DNA of 47,060 bases from Thermoleophilia bacterium (GTDB lineage Bacteria > Actinomycetota > Thermoleophilia > Gaiellales > Gaiellaceae), in the NCBI GenBank assembly GCA_025929425.1, contig JAICME010000006.1:1-47060 (forward strand). Reading direction: 5' to 3'. Positions within the stretch are counted from its first letter, which is position 1. The number at the start of each line of letters is the position of its first letter. A program made the translations under genes and the position numbers. Positions 7,955 to 17,078 of the stretch are shown piece after piece. The notes below the pieces were generated by a model, which saw only the letters and a list, made by a program, of their open reading frames with translations, was not told where the DNA came from and made no database searches.

Positions 7955-8701
7955 GTGCCGTTCGTCCACGTGCGGGGCGTCTCGAAGTGGTTCGGAAGCC
8001 TTCAGGTCCTGAAGCAGATCGACCTCGACGTACCGGAGCACAACGTCGTCTGCCTGATCGGCGCCTCCGGCTCGGGCAAGTCCACGCTCCTCCGCTGTCT
8101 CAACCTGCTCGAGCACGTCGAGGAGGGCGAGATCGTCGTCGACGGCCAGCCACTCACGAACGGGAAGGTCGACGTCAACGCGCTGCGCAAGAAGATCGGG
8201 ATCGTCTTCCAGGCGTACAACCTGTTCCCACACATGACGGTGCTCCAGAACGTAACGCTCGCGCCGCGGAAGGGGCTGGGCGTTTCTCGTGAGCGCTCGG
8301 AGGAATACGCCCGCGCGTTGCTGCGCCGTATCGGCCTCGAGGACAAGGCCGACGAGTACCCGGACAGGCTGTCGGGCGGACAACAGCAGCGGGTGGCGAT
8401 CGTCCGCGCGCTCGCCATGGGACCGAAGCTCATGCTCCTCGACGAGATCACGAGCGCGCTCGACCCGCAGCTCGTCTCCGAGGTGCTCAACCTCGTCCGC
8501 GAGCTCGCAGGGAGCGGGATGACAATGATCCTCGCCACGCACGAGATGGGCTTCGCGCGCGAGGTCGCCGACAAGGTCTGCTTCCTCGATGCCGGCTGCA
8601 TCCTCGAGGAAGGTCCGCCCGCCCAGATCTTCAGCGCGCCACGCGAGCCACGGACTCGCGAGTTCCTGGCGCGCGTGCTCGAGGCGGAGAAGCTCGCATG
8701 A
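7955..8701 (+). CDS. Polar amino acid ABC transporter, ATP-binding protein
   Basis: GTG 7955 follows an ACTGGAGGCA ribosome site and gives 248 residues beginning [13 protein letters not shown]; the frame is open far upstream but only within the permease gene. Motifs in order: Walker [11 protein letters not shown] loop [12 protein letters not shown], signature LSGGQQQR, Walker [13 protein letters not shown] (the ITSALD form is typical of GlnQ/HisP proteins), and the H loop ATHEMGFA. It energises uptake by the two preceding components. Its stop overlaps the next ATG (ATGA at 8698-8701). Confidence 0.92.
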   Translation: MPFVHVRGVSKWFGSLQVLKQIDLDVPEHNVVCLIGASGSGKSTLLRCLNLLEHVEEGEIVVDGQPLTNGKVDVNALRKKIGIVFQAYNLFPHMTVLQNVTLAPRKGLGVSRERSEEYARALLRRIGLEDKADEYPDRLSGGQQQRVAIVRALAMGPKLMLLDEITSALDPQLVSEVLNLVRELAGSGMTMILATHEMGFAREVADKVCFLDAGCILEEGPPAQIFSAPREPRTREFLARVLEAEKLA

Positions 8702-9366
8702 CATCGCCTCCGGCGACGGACATCCGGCCCGAGAGGGGCCGCTTCGGCTTCCCGGTGCGCCTGCCCGGCTCGCGCAGCCGGGCGCCGCTCGGGATGGCGG
8801 CCTTCATCGCGCTCCCGCTCTTCTTCTCCGCGCTCATGGCGTCGACACTCGCCCAGGAGAAGGCGCACAAGATCCAGTGGAAGGGCTGCCACAGCGGTAT
8901 CTGCACCGTGTGGCACGACCCCACGACTGCCACGGAGGCGAAGATCTGGCTCTGGGCACTCGTGCCGTCGCTGGTCCTCGTCATCGTCGGCTTCATCGCG
9001 ACCCGGGTGCCGCTCGGGTTCTATGTCTCCTGCGTCGCCGGGATCGTCATCGCGATGGGGGTCGCTCACAACACCGCGAGCTGGGCGCGGCACCACACGC
9101 AGCGCTTCCCCCTCGGCGCCGACCTGGTTCCGGATCACGCGCAGGGCTATGCGTTCTCGAACCACTTCAACCGCGGTGAATGGGAGAAGGAGGCGCTCTC
9201 GACCGCGCTCAGCCTGCAGCACTGGACCATCGGGGTCGCGCTTGCCGCGATGTTCGTGATGGGGTCTCTCTGGATTCGCTCGCACTTCAGGGGACGACGG
9301 CCGGGAGTCGTCGGCGTCCCACAGGAAGGTATGCACGCGCCCGACGCCACCCCGCCCGGACTCTGA
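8698..9366 (+). CDS. Hypothetical four-helix membrane protein coupled to the amino acid ABC operon
   Basis: The 222-residue product has predicted membrane segments at about 34-52, 82-101, 104-122 and 178-194. After the first helix a loop carries two cysteines ([14 protein letters not shown]), and a second loop contains histidines ([14 protein letters not shown]). The C-terminus is proline-rich and soluble. It overlaps the ATPase stop by 4 bp, so it is translated with the transporter, but I do not recognise a family and no transporter-accessory role is documented. It could equally be a sensor or membrane-stress protein that hitchhikes on the operon. Confidence 0.7.
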   Translation: MTSPPATDIRPERGRFGFPVRLPGSRSRAPLGMAAFIALPLFFSALMASTLAQEKAHKIQWKGCHSGICTVWHDPTTATEAKIWLWALVPSLVLVIVGFIATRVPLGFYVSCVAGIVIAMGVAHNTASWARHHTQRFPLGADLVPDHAQGYAFSNHFNRGEWEKEALSTALSLQHWTIGVALAAMFVMGSLWIRSHFRGRRPGVVGVPQEGMHAPDATPPGL

Positions 9367-9423
9367 GTCCCTCCCCCGCGGGGTTTCCCCTAGGCCTTCC
9401 CGGGGAACGTCGGTCGAGGAGGC

Positions 9424-10662
9424 GTGGCTGAGGTCGTATTCGACGAGGTCTCGAAGGTCTACGCCGACGGGACGAGGGCTGTCAGTGGGCTGAGCCTCGA
9501 CGTCGGCGATGGGGAGTTCATGGTCCTCGTCGGACCTTCGGGTTGCGGCAAGACGACGGCGCTCCGCATGGTCGCCGGCCTGGAGGAGATCTCCTCCGGC
9601 GCGCTGCGGATCGGCGAGCGCGTCGTGAACCACGTTCCCTCGCGCGACCGCGATATCGCCATGGTCTTCCAGAGCTACGCGCTCTACCCGCACCTGTCGG
9701 TCTACGACAACATCGCCTTCGGCCTCAAGGTCAAGAAGATGTCGAAGCAGGAGATCGACCGGCGCGTGCGCAACGCCGCGGAAATTCTCGGGCTCGAGCA
9801 GTTCCTCAAGCGCAAGCCGCGCGCGCTCTCCGGCGGCCAGCGCCAGCGCGTGGCCATGGGCCGCGCGATCGTCCGCGAACCGGCGGCCTTCCTGATGGAC
9901 GAGCCGTTGTCGAACCTGGACGCGAAGCTGCGCGTGCAGATGCGCGCCGAGGTGAGCCGGCTCCAGCGCGACCTCGGCACGACGACGATCTACGTCACCC
10001 ACGACCAGGTCGAGGCGATGACGATGGGAGACCGTGTCGCCGTCATGCGGAAGGGCGAGCTGCTGCAGGTCGCCGACCCGCAGACGCTCTACGACCGTCC
10101 GGTCAACCTCTTCGTCGGGGGCTTCATCGGCTCGCCGGCAATGAACATGATCGAGGCGACGGTGACGCGGACGAACGGAGCGCTCGCGGTCGACGTCGGC
10201 AAGCAGCATCTCGAGCTCGACGAGGGAACGCTCTCATCGCGGCCGGCGCTCCGCGCATACGAAGGGCGGACCATCATCCTGGGCATCCGTCCGGAGGAGC
10301 TCGAGGAGGCCTCACTGGCGCCGGAGACTCCGCCCGACCGTCGCCTGCGGGGAGTTGTCGAGCTGCGTGAGGCGCTGGGCTCCGAGCTGATGGTGCATTT
10401 CACGGTCGAAGGCACCCGCGAGGCGCTCACCGAGGACGTCAAGGAGCTGGCGCAGGACGCCGGAGCGCCGACGGCGGAGCGCCCGCGCGAGAGCAACGGA
10501 TCGGGCGCGCTGCTCGTGGGCCGCTTCGGCGCGCGCGCGTCGGTCGAGGAGGGAAAGCCCGTCGAGGTGGCGGTCGACACGCGTTCGCTCCACTTCTTCG
10601 ACGCCGAGACGAGCGAGGGGATCTACGACGCAGAACCGAAAGAGAAAGGAGCTTCAGCGTGA
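9424..10662 (+). CDS. Carbohydrate ABC transporter ATPase (MsmK/UgpC/MsiK type)
   Basis: The product has 412 residues from GTG 9424. Motifs: Walker [11 protein letters not shown] loop [16 protein letters not shown], signature LSGGQRQR, Walker [16 protein letters not shown] and H loop [10 protein letters not shown]. After residue 240 come the OB/TOBE regulatory domains, with a polar insertion (about 335-365, [17 protein letters not shown]) making it longer than the usual 360-380. It supplies ATP hydrolysis to sugar importers, here most directly to the AglEFG-like proteins that follow. The next GTG overlaps its stop (GTGA). Confidence 0.9.
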   Translation: MAEVVFDEVSKVYADGTRAVSGLSLDVGDGEFMVLVGPSGCGKTTALRMVAGLEEISSGALRIGERVVNHVPSRDRDIAMVFQSYALYPHLSVYDNIAFGLKVKKMSKQEIDRRVRNAAEILGLEQFLKRKPRALSGGQRQRVAMGRAIVREPAAFLMDEPLSNLDAKLRVQMRAEVSRLQRDLGTTTIYVTHDQVEAMTMGDRVAVMRKGELLQVADPQTLYDRPVNLFVGGFIGSPAMNMIEATVTRTNGALAVDVGKQHLELDEGTLSSRPALRAYEGRTIILGIRPEELEEASLAPETPPDRRLRGVVELREALGSELMVHFTVEGTREALTEDVKELAQDAGAPTAERPRESNGSGALLVGRFGARASVEEGKPVEVAVDTRSLHFFDAETSEGIYDAEPKEKGASA

Positions 10663-12017
10663 GGGGCAGTCAATGGGCAGGCGGGGCGCGCGCAGCGCGC
10701 CTGACAGGGTTGGTCGCGCTGTTGGCGGCGATCCTTGCCGTGGCCGCGGGGTGCGGCGGCAGCGGGAAGAAGTCCGGCGGCGGTTCGTCGACGGGAAACA
10801 CGAGCGTCTCCGGCAGCGTCAAGTTCTGGGGCATCTGGTCGGCGACGGAGCAGAAAGCGATCCAGAAGGTGATCGCCGGCTTCAACAAGCAGTACCCGAA
10901 CGTCAAGGTGACCTACACGTCGAAGGGTGACAACATCCCGACGATCCTCTCGACCGCCATCACCGGCGGCAGCCCGCCCGACGTTGCCGACGTCGCCCAG
11001 CCGGGCCTCGTCAAGCAGCTCGTGCAGCAGGGACACCTGAAGCCGATGACGTATGCCAAGTCGGCGATCGACGCCAACTTCACTCCCGCGTGGACGAACC
11101 TGGGCACGATCAACGGGAAGATCTACGCGCTCCTCTTCAAGGCATCGAACAAGTCGACGCTCTGGTACAGCGTGCCGGCCTTCAAGCAGGCGGGGGTCTC
11201 GGCGCCGAAGACCTGGTCACAGCTGCTGAGCAACGCCAAGACGATCAAGGCGTCGGGAACGCCGGCCTACTCGCTGTGCGGCTCGTCGGGCTGGACCCTC
11301 ACCGACATCTTCGAGAACATCTATCTGCGGATGTGGGGCGCCGCGAAGTACGACGACCTGTCCGCCCACAAGATCAAGTGGACCGACCCGTCGGTGACGA
11401 AGGCCATGCAGTACATGGCCAAGATCATCGGCGACACGTCGAACATCGTCGGCGGCACGAGCGGCGCGCTCCAGACGGACTACCCGACCTGCGTCGACAA
11501 GGCGTTCTCGGACCCGCCGAAGGCCGCAATGGTGCTGCAGGGCGACTTCGTCGGTCTGGAGATCCTCCAGGCGACGAAGGCGAAGCCGAACACGGGCTTC
11601 AACGTCGTCCCCTTCCCGGCGATCACTCCCGGGGCCGACGCGAAGGCGGTCGAGACCGGCGGCGACCTGATCGTCACCTTCAAGGACGATCCCGCCGTCG
11701 AGGCGTTCGTCAAGTACCTCGCCACGCCGCAGGCAGCCGAGATCTGGGCCAAGCTCGGCGGCTTCGGCACGGGTAACAAGAACGTGTCCCCGAGCGTCTA
11801 CCCGGACGCGATCACGCGGACGACCGAGGCCCCGCTCCTCGGCGCGAAGTCGGTGGTCTTCGACATGTCCGACCAGCAGCCCGCCTCGTTCGGCGCGACG
11901 ACGGGCCAGGGCGAATGGGGGATCTTCCAGAAGTTCCTCCAGAACCCGTCGAGCATCTCGAGCATCCAGCAGCAGCTGGAGACCTCGGCCTCGAAGGCGT
12001 ACACGACGGGGAAGTAG
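10659..12017 (+). CDS. Sugar-binding lipoprotein of an ABC importer (AglE-like)
   Basis: The 452-residue product starts at GTG 10659. The signal peptide ends in a lipobox (AVAAG-C32), followed by a glycine/serine linker, so it is lipid-anchored on the outer face of the membrane. The body is a family 1 extracellular solute-binding protein: [19 protein letters not shown] near the start, [16 protein letters not shown] around 103-118, and a C-terminal [19 protein letters not shown]. Together with the two permeases it resembles alpha-glucoside transporters; the sugar is not determined by the sequence. Confidence 0.88.
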   Translation: MRGSQWAGGARAARLTGLVALLAAILAVAAGCGGSGKKSGGGSSTGNTSVSGSVKFWGIWSATEQKAIQKVIAGFNKQYPNVKVTYTSKGDNIPTILSTAITGGSPPDVADVAQPGLVKQLVQQGHLKPMTYAKSAIDANFTPAWTNLGTINGKIYALLFKASNKSTLWYSVPAFKQAGVSAPKTWSQLLSNAKTIKASGTPAYSLCGSSGWTLTDIFENIYLRMWGAAKYDDLSAHKIKWTDPSVTKAMQYMAKIIGDTSNIVGGTSGALQTDYPTCVDKAFSDPPKAAMVLQGDFVGLEILQATKAKPNTGFNVVPFPAITPGADAKAVETGGDLIVTFKDDPAVEAFVKYLATPQAAEIWAKLGGFGTGNKNVSPSVYPDAITRTTEAPLLGAKSVVFDMSDQQPASFGATTGQGEWGIFQKFLQNPSSISSIQQQLETSASKAYTTGK

Positions 12018-12021
12018 GCGC

Positions 12022-13362
12022 TTGAGCGGCGCCAACATCACGGCGGAGCCCCCTGCACGGGGTGCTCCGCCGTCGCCGCACGCAGAACGGGGGCGGTACC
12101 TGACCGGGATCGTGTTCCTGCTCCCGGCACTCGTCCTCCTCGCGGTGTGGCTGTTCTATCCGACGGTCTACACCGTCATCCGCAGCTTCTTCGGCCACTC
12201 GGGCTATCTCGGCGCGTGGGTCGGGATCGACAACTACAGGAACCTGTTCACGACGTCGACCCTCGTCACGGCGATCAAGAACAGCGCGATCTGGGTGGGG
12301 GTCGTGCCGGCCCTCGTGACCGCGCTCGGGCTCATCTTCGCCGTCCTCACCGAGCGCGTCCGGTGGGTCGTCGCGTTCAAGACGGCCGTCTTCCTCCCGA
12401 TGGCGATTTCCGCGTTCGCGACGGGAGTGACGTGGCGGATCATGTACCAGCAGGATCCGAGCCAGGGCGCCATCAACGCGCTCAGCCGGTCGGTCTCGGA
12501 CGCCTTCTCGCCCGCCGGTGTGCTGCCGAGCGCGCTGCCGTCGACGACCGCACTCCAGACGAGGGCCGGCGGCCTCGTCCTGAAGACGCCGCTCCATCCC
12601 GGCGGCGTCGCTCTCCTGGGGCTGACCGGCATCGCGCCGCAGGCGATGCCGTCGGGGGCGAAGCAGGCCGTCAAGCCCGCCGGGAAGCCGGGCGCAATCG
12701 AGGGAGCCGTCTGGCGTGACTTCAAGCCCGGGGGCGGCAAGCCCGGAGTCCTCGAGCAGGGAGAGCAGGGCATCCCCGGAGTGACGGTGGAGCTCAAGAA
12801 CGCGGCGGGGAAGGTCGTGCAGACGACGAAGACCGATGCCGCCGGCGATTTCGAATTCACGAGCGTCCCGGCCGGCTCGTACAACGCCGGTATCGGCGCC
12901 CGGACCTTCGCGAAGCCCTTCGGGGGCTACTCGTGGCTGGGACCGAAGCTGATCACGCCCTCGTTGATCATCGCCTACATCTGGATCTGGGCCGGCTTCG
13001 CGATGGTGGTGATCGCCGCCGGGCTCTCGGCGATGCCCCGGGAGGTGCTCGAGGCAGCGCGGACCGACGGCGCGACCGAATGGCAGGTCTTCCGACGGGT
13101 CACCGTGCCGTTGCTCGCGCCGGTGCTGAGCGTGGTCTTCATCACGATGGTCATCAACGTCCTCAAGGTGTTCGACATCGTGATCGCGCTCGCGCCCGAC
13201 TCCGTGCAGGCGAACGCGAACGTGATCGCGCTCGCGATGTGGCGCACCGCGTTCAGCGGCCAGCCCAACTTCGGCGGGGGCTCGGCGATCGCGGTCTTCC
13301 TCTTCGTGCTCGTGATTCCGGTGCTCGCGCTCAACATCCGACGCTTTCGGAGGGAGATCTGA
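12022..13362 (+). CDS. Sugar ABC transporter permease (AglF/MalF-like) with an inserted SdrD_B/Cna-B-like domain
   Basis: TTG 12022 gives 446 residues, long for this family (about 290-320). Membrane helices lie at about 26-48, 85-108, 117-138, 310-335, 362-385 and 418-438. The EAA loop is EVLEAARTDGATEWQVFRRV (341-360). Between helix 3 and the next helix lies an extracytoplasmic insertion of about 155 residues (150-305). Its second half (224-292) fits the SdrD_B/carboxypeptidase-regulatory-like beta sandwich: AIEGAVWRDF, EQGEQGIPGVTVELKN, TKTDAAGDFEFTSVPAGSY. E. coli MalF has an Ig-like P2 loop at a comparable place that contacts the binding protein; a docking role here is inference. Confidence 0.9.
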   Translation: MSGANITAEPPARGAPPSPHAERGRYLTGIVFLLPALVLLAVWLFYPTVYTVIRSFFGHSGYLGAWVGIDNYRNLFTTSTLVTAIKNSAIWVGVVPALVTALGLIFAVLTERVRWVVAFKTAVFLPMAISAFATGVTWRIMYQQDPSQGAINALSRSVSDAFSPAGVLPSALPSTTALQTRAGGLVLKTPLHPGGVALLGLTGIAPQAMPSGAKQAVKPAGKPGAIEGAVWRDFKPGGGKPGVLEQGEQGIPGVTVELKNAAGKVVQTTKTDAAGDFEFTSVPAGSYNAGIGARTFAKPFGGYSWLGPKLITPSLIIAYIWIWAGFAMVVIAAGLSAMPREVLEAARTDGATEWQVFRRVTVPLLAPVLSVVFITMVINVLKVFDIVIALAPDSVQANANVIALAMWRTAFSGQPNFGGGSAIAVFLFVLVIPVLALNIRRFRREI

Positions 13363-14246
13363 TGGCGGCCGCGGCCACCGAGACGGCCCAGTTCTCCGGA
13401 CAGCGCGACACCACGGCCGCCCGGATCCTCCGCGCACTCGCGAAGACGCCCCTTCAGATCCTCCTCGCCGCGATCGGTCTGCTCTGGCTCGTGCCGACGA
13501 TCGGTCTCTTCATCACGTCGATCCTGCCGCAGTCGAGCGTGACCTCGCTCGGCTGGTGGAAGATCTTCGCCCACCCCAGCCTCGCGACCTTCTCGAACTA
13601 CAGCCATCTCTTCCACAACGCCGGCCTGACAGGGGCGCTCAAGACGACGGCCTACATCTCCGTCGGCAACACCCTGATCGTGGTCATCGTCGGTGCGCTC
13701 GCGGGATACGCCTTCGCGTGGCTCGAGTTTCCGGGCCGCGACTGGCTGTTCATCGGCGTGGTCGGCCTTCTCGTGGTGCCGCTCCAGATGGCGCTGATCC
13801 CGATGTTCAGGCTCTACAACACGCTCGGGATCGGGGGGACGACGCTCAGCGTCGTTCTCTTCCACGCGGCGTTCGGCCTGCCCTTCGCGATCTTCCTGCT
13901 GCGGAACTTCTTCGTCGGGATACCGAAGGACATCCTCGAGTCGGCGCGGATCGACGGTGCGAACGAGCTCTGGATCTTCCTGCGCCTGATCCTCCCGCTC
14001 GGCCTTCCCGCGATCGCGTCCGTCGCGATCTTCCAGTTCCTCTGGACCTGGAACGACCTGATCGTGTCGCTCACGTTCAGCGTGACGCCGATCACCGTCT
14101 GGATCTTCGACCAGCTCCGCCAGTTCTCGTCGAGCATCGACGTCATCGCGCCGGCCTCGTTCATCTCTCTCATCGTGCCGCTGGCCGTCTTCTTCGCCTT
14201 CCAGCGCTACTTCGTCCAGGGGCTGCTCGCGGGCTCGGTGAAGTAA
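13362..14246 (+). CDS. Sugar ABC transporter permease (AglG/MalG-like)
   Basis: ATG 13362 overlaps the previous stop by one base (TGATG) and gives 294 residues, standard for a MalG-type permease. Six membrane segments are visible. The EAA loop reads DILESARIDGANELWIFLRL (about 189-208), and WTWNDLIVSLTF near 230-241 is typical of the family. It pairs with the preceding permease to form the channel. The stop TAA shares its last base with the next ATG. Confidence 0.92.
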   Translation: MAAAATETAQFSGQRDTTAARILRALAKTPLQILLAAIGLLWLVPTIGLFITSILPQSSVTSLGWWKIFAHPSLATFSNYSHLFHNAGLTGALKTTAYISVGNTLIVVIVGALAGYAFAWLEFPGRDWLFIGVVGLLVVPLQMALIPMFRLYNTLGIGGTTLSVVLFHAAFGLPFAIFLLRNFFVGIPKDILESARIDGANELWIFLRLILPLGLPAIASVAIFQFLWTWNDLIVSLTFSVTPITVWIFDQLRQFSSSIDVIAPASFISLIVPLAVFFAFQRYFVQGLLAGSVK

Positions 14247-15340
14247 TGCCGTCGGTCGCGATCGTCGGTTCCGGTCTGGCCGGCTTCACCGCATACCAGA
14301 CGCTGCGCCGTGCGTTCGCACCGGGAGAGATCGCCGTGTTCGGGACGGACGCGGATCCGGCTGCGGCCTGGCGCGTGCGCGCCGCCGCGATCCGGCAGCG
14401 CGAGATGCGGTCCGAGAGCGACGGGCACTGCCGCCCGACGACGTTCCCGGGGCTCGCGTTCTCGAGCGTCCGCCGACGCCGTTCACCGCGACCGCTCCTC
14501 GAGTCGGCATTCAACCGCTACCACCCGAGCGTGGACGAGTTCCTCGCACACGTCGAACGGAAGCGCGAGCAGAGTCGCTGGGACGAGAGCCTCGTCCTCA
14601 GGCCCGTCCAGCGCGTGCGTGGAGTGGACGAGGGATTCGAGCTCGACGGCGACCGCTTCCGGCACGTCCTCCTCGCGCCGGGCCACCCGGGGCTCAACAT
14701 CCCCGAAGAGCTGGGCCGCGACCCGCGCGTCGTCCACTCCTACGAGCCGCACGACTACGCACCGACGGTGGCGGTCGTCGGCGCCGGCCTGGCCGCCGCG
14801 ACCGAGTGGGTGAACGCGCTCGCGGCCGGTGCGGAGGTGGTGTCGGTGCGCCGCCGCGAGCCGGTGCGGCGCCCGCTCAACGTGCCGCGCCCCTATTTCT
14901 CCCGGCGTGGGCTCGCCGGCTTCCACCGGCTGGCGCAGCGCGAGCGCATCGAGCGCCTTCGCACGCTCGCTGTCCCGTCGTACCCCGCGGGCGAGCGCTG
15001 GGACACGCCGCTCGAACAGGCGGCTCGTGAAGGCCGCTTCCGCGTCGGGGCGTCGCTGAACGGCAGCGCCCAGGTCATCTGCGCGACAGGCTTCCGCCGC
15101 GGGTTCCGGCACGACCCTCTGCTCGCGCGGCTCGTCGCCGACCACCAGCTCGAGACGGCCGCGGAGTGGCTCGTGCTCGATCCCGACTCGACCGTACCGG
15201 GGCTGAGTGACGCGAGACGAACGCTCGCGGTCGCGGGCGCGCCCGCACAGTGGGCATTCCCGGGTGCCGACACCCTCGCCGGTGCGCGGTACGCGGCGCA
15301 CGGCTTCCTCCGCAGGATCCGGTCGTGTCCTACACGCTGA
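14246..15340 (+). CDS. FAD/NAD(P)-binding protein of unknown substrate
   Basis: The product has 364 residues from ATG 14246, overlapping the permease stop. Two dinucleotide-binding motifs are visible: VAIVGSGLAGFTAY (about 4-17) for FAD and VAVVGAGLAAATEW (about 173-186) for NAD(P). The segment VICATGFRRGF (about 275-285) is the ATG-type motif seen in flavin monooxygenases and ornithine/lysine N-hydroxylases. The architecture is therefore monooxygenase- or reductase-like. Tight coupling to a sugar transporter suggests it acts on, or is induced with, the imported compound, but that is inference. An arginine-rich stretch (VRRRRSPRPLL) is unusual. Confidence 0.7.
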   Translation: MPSVAIVGSGLAGFTAYQTLRRAFAPGEIAVFGTDADPAAAWRVRAAAIRQREMRSESDGHCRPTTFPGLAFSSVRRRRSPRPLLESAFNRYHPSVDEFLAHVERKREQSRWDESLVLRPVQRVRGVDEGFELDGDRFRHVLLAPGHPGLNIPEELGRDPRVVHSYEPHDYAPTVAVVGAGLAAATEWVNALAAGAEVVSVRRREPVRRPLNVPRPYFSRRGLAGFHRLAQRERIERLRTLAVPSYPAGERWDTPLEQAAREGRFRVGASLNGSAQVICATGFRRGFRHDPLLARLVADHQLETAAEWLVLDPDSTVPGLSDARRTLAVAGAPAQWAFPGADTLAGARYAAHGFLRRIRSCPTR

Positions 15341-16518
15341 AAGGACGGATCGAGACCCGTGTGGCGGCGCTGCTGCCGGTGCTGCTGGCCGCGTGCGCGC
15401 TTGCCGCCGCGCTGCATCGCTGGTGGCCGGTGGAGCTCGTGGCGCTGATGGCGGCCGTCGGCCTCTTCCTCGACGCCGAGGCCTGGCACCGGCTCCTCCC
15501 GTACCAGCCCGCGTGGACGGCGATCCCGCTCGGCGCGGTGGAGCTCGGCGCGCTCCTGGCCATCGTCTACGGCTTCGGATTGCACGCGCCGCTGCTGCCC
15601 GCGCTCGCCCTCTTCGGCGCCGCCTGGCTGCTGTCGTTCGTCCTCGCGCAGGCCGGCTTTCCGCTACTCCGCCTGGGATACGCCGAGGACGGCGGAGAGC
15701 TGGGGCGGATGGGACTCACCGCCGGCGCGGCCGTCGGCCTGGCGCTGGTCGGTTCGGCCGCGACCTGGTACGCGCGCCTCCCTCCGGTCGTGCATCTCGA
15801 CGCGGGCATCCATCAGGGGCCGCTCGTGATCACGCAACGCGAAGTTCTCCAGGGCGAGCCCGGCGCGGTCGTGCGGGGAGGCATCGTCGTCGCGCACGAC
15901 GACGTGCAGATCCGCAACGTGACCGTCGTCGGCGGCGAGAACGGCATCACCATCGACGGCGTCCGTGGAACGGTCATCGACGGCGTGACGGTTACGGGCG
16001 CAAAGCTCGACGGCATCCACGTACGCCTCGCCGGGGTCGTGATCCGCAATTGCACCGTCGACATGCTCGGCAACCGGCTCGGCCAGGGGATCGACATCTC
16101 GTTCAACATGGACATGGGAATGAGCATGGTCGAGGGCTGCACGGTCGTCGGCGGCCAGGAGGGCATCACGACGCACTCCTCGATGACGGACATCATGGGA
16201 AACGAGGTCAGCCGCACCACCGGGGAGGCGATCTCGGTCGACGAGATGTCGATGGGCATGGCCTCTCACAACACGGTGCGCGACGCACTCGGCGTAGCCC
16301 TCTACTGCAACGACCGCTCGATGTGCATGTTCGACCACAACACGGTCGTCAACACGCGTCCCGACTCCTCGGGCCTGCGCACCCGACGTGGCTTCGCAGT
16401 CCTCGCCGGCTTCCAGTCGGAGGCGAACCTCTGGCGGAACAGGTTCGTCGCGAACCCGGTGGCCACGGGCGCGTTCACGAACTCGATCCTGAGGACGACG
16501 TCGCGGTCCGCCTGGTGA
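15325..16518 (+). CDS. Membrane-anchored right-handed beta-helix protein, NosD-like, with a methionine ladder
   Basis: GTG 15325 gives 397 residues. The first 150 hold about five membrane helices (roughly 12-30, 36-50, 66-84, 88-110, 130-148). Residues 160-385 are a parallel beta-helix with repeated N-G-I / N-x-V rungs (VQIRNVTVVGGENGI, VVIRNCTVDMLGN, ASHNTVRDALGV, FDHNTVVNT). Clusters NMDMGMSM (261-268), SSMTDIM (285-291), DEMSMGM (306-312) and RSMCMFDH (331-338) recur every 23-25 residues, one rung apart, which would stack Met (and Cys/His) side chains in a column. NosD-type proteins serve copper enzymes; Cu(I) binding here is inference. It overlaps the previous gene by 16 bp. Confidence 0.8.
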   Translation: MSYTLKGRIETRVAALLPVLLAACALAAALHRWWPVELVALMAAVGLFLDAEAWHRLLPYQPAWTAIPLGAVELGALLAIVYGFGLHAPLLPALALFGAAWLLSFVLAQAGFPLLRLGYAEDGGELGRMGLTAGAAVGLALVGSAATWYARLPPVVHLDAGIHQGPLVITQREVLQGEPGAVVRGGIVVAHDDVQIRNVTVVGGENGITIDGVRGTVIDGVTVTGAKLDGIHVRLAGVVIRNCTVDMLGNRLGQGIDISFNMDMGMSMVEGCTVVGGQEGITTHSSMTDIMGNEVSRTTGEAISVDEMSMGMASHNTVRDALGVALYCNDRSMCMFDHNTVVNTRPDSSGLRTRRGFAVLAGFQSEANLWRNRFVANPVATGAFTNSILRTTSRSAW

Positions 16519-16591
16519 GCTCCTGCACGCGGGCGAGCGGGCGCCCGACCGCGAGCTACAGCTGCCGGCGGGCCAGCAGGTAAGGATTCTG

Positions 16592-16624
16592 TAACCAGGT
16601 TAGGGGTAACTGCTAACCTGGTTA
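16592..16624. promoter_or_regulatory. Double palindromic operator upstream of the MarR/MFS pair
   Basis: TAACCAGGTTAG (16592-16603) and CTAACCTGGTTA (16613-16624) form a perfect 12-bp inverted repeat with a 9-bp spacer. Each half is itself an 11-bp palindrome, TAACC-W-GGTTA, with centres at 16597 and 16619, i.e. 22 bp or about two helical turns apart. MarR proteins bind such dyads next to their own genes. It lies 37 bp before the preferred ATG of the regulator. Confidence 0.75.
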
Positions 16625-16661
16625 TGGGTTGAGCAGGGCGACGAAACAGGAAGTCGATGCG

Positions 16662-17078
16662 ATGGCGGTTGCAGACCGCCTCCGCCCCACGCTCCTCCAT
16701 CTTGGCCGCGAGCTCCGCCGCGAACGGATCGCCGGCGTCTCGCCGCACCAGGTCAGCCTTCTCGTCTCGATCAAGTACGCGCCGGGAGTCACGGTCGGCC
16801 AGCTCGCCGCCGACGACAAGGTCTCCACCGCGGCGATGTCCAAGCGCATCTCGCGGCTCGAGCGCGACGGGCTCGTCGCCCGCACGCAGAGCGACGCCGA
16901 CCGGCGCTGCGTCGGGCTCACCCTCACCGAGGAAGGACAGCGCACGCTGCGCCGCGTTCGCTCCCGCCGCACCGCCTGGCTCGCGAGCCGGCTGAGCGCG
17001 CTGTCGCCGGACGAGCTCGCCGCGGTCGAGGCGGCGGTCCAGCCGCTCGCCCAGCTCCTCGAGGAGGGCAGAGCGTGA
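16662..17078 (+). CDS. MarR-family transcriptional regulator
   Basis: ATG 16662 is preferred because AGGAAG (16648-16653) lies 8 bases upstream; an upstream TTG (16629) would start only 4 bp after the operator. The 138-residue product has a winged helix: VSPHQVSLLVSIKYAPGVTV, then recognition helix TAAMSKRISRLERDGLVART, then the wing QSDADRRCVGLTLTEEGQ. The C-terminal helix (LSPDELAAVEAAVQPLAQLL) serves dimerisation. Its stop overlaps the start of the MFS pump gene (GTGA), the standard MarR-exporter arrangement, so it likely represses the pump until a phenolic or drug-like ligand binds. Confidence 0.9.
   Translation: MAVADRLRPTLLHLGRELRRERIAGVSPHQVSLLVSIKYAPGVTVGQLAADDKVSTAAMSKRISRLERDGLVARTQSDADRRCVGLTLTEEGQRTLRRVRSRRTAWLASRLSALSPDELAAVEAAVQPLAQLLEEGRA

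Noticed and set aside
9370-9412. CCCCGCGGGG / GGGGTTTCCCC hairpins after the membrane protein gene as a terminator
   Set aside because: Short stems and only three T residues; the alternatives compete with each other and the signal is weak in GC-rich DNA.
16629-16661. TTG 16629 as start of the MarR gene
   Set aside because: It lies 4 bp after the operator with no ribosome site; ATG 16662 has AGGAAG at good spacing.
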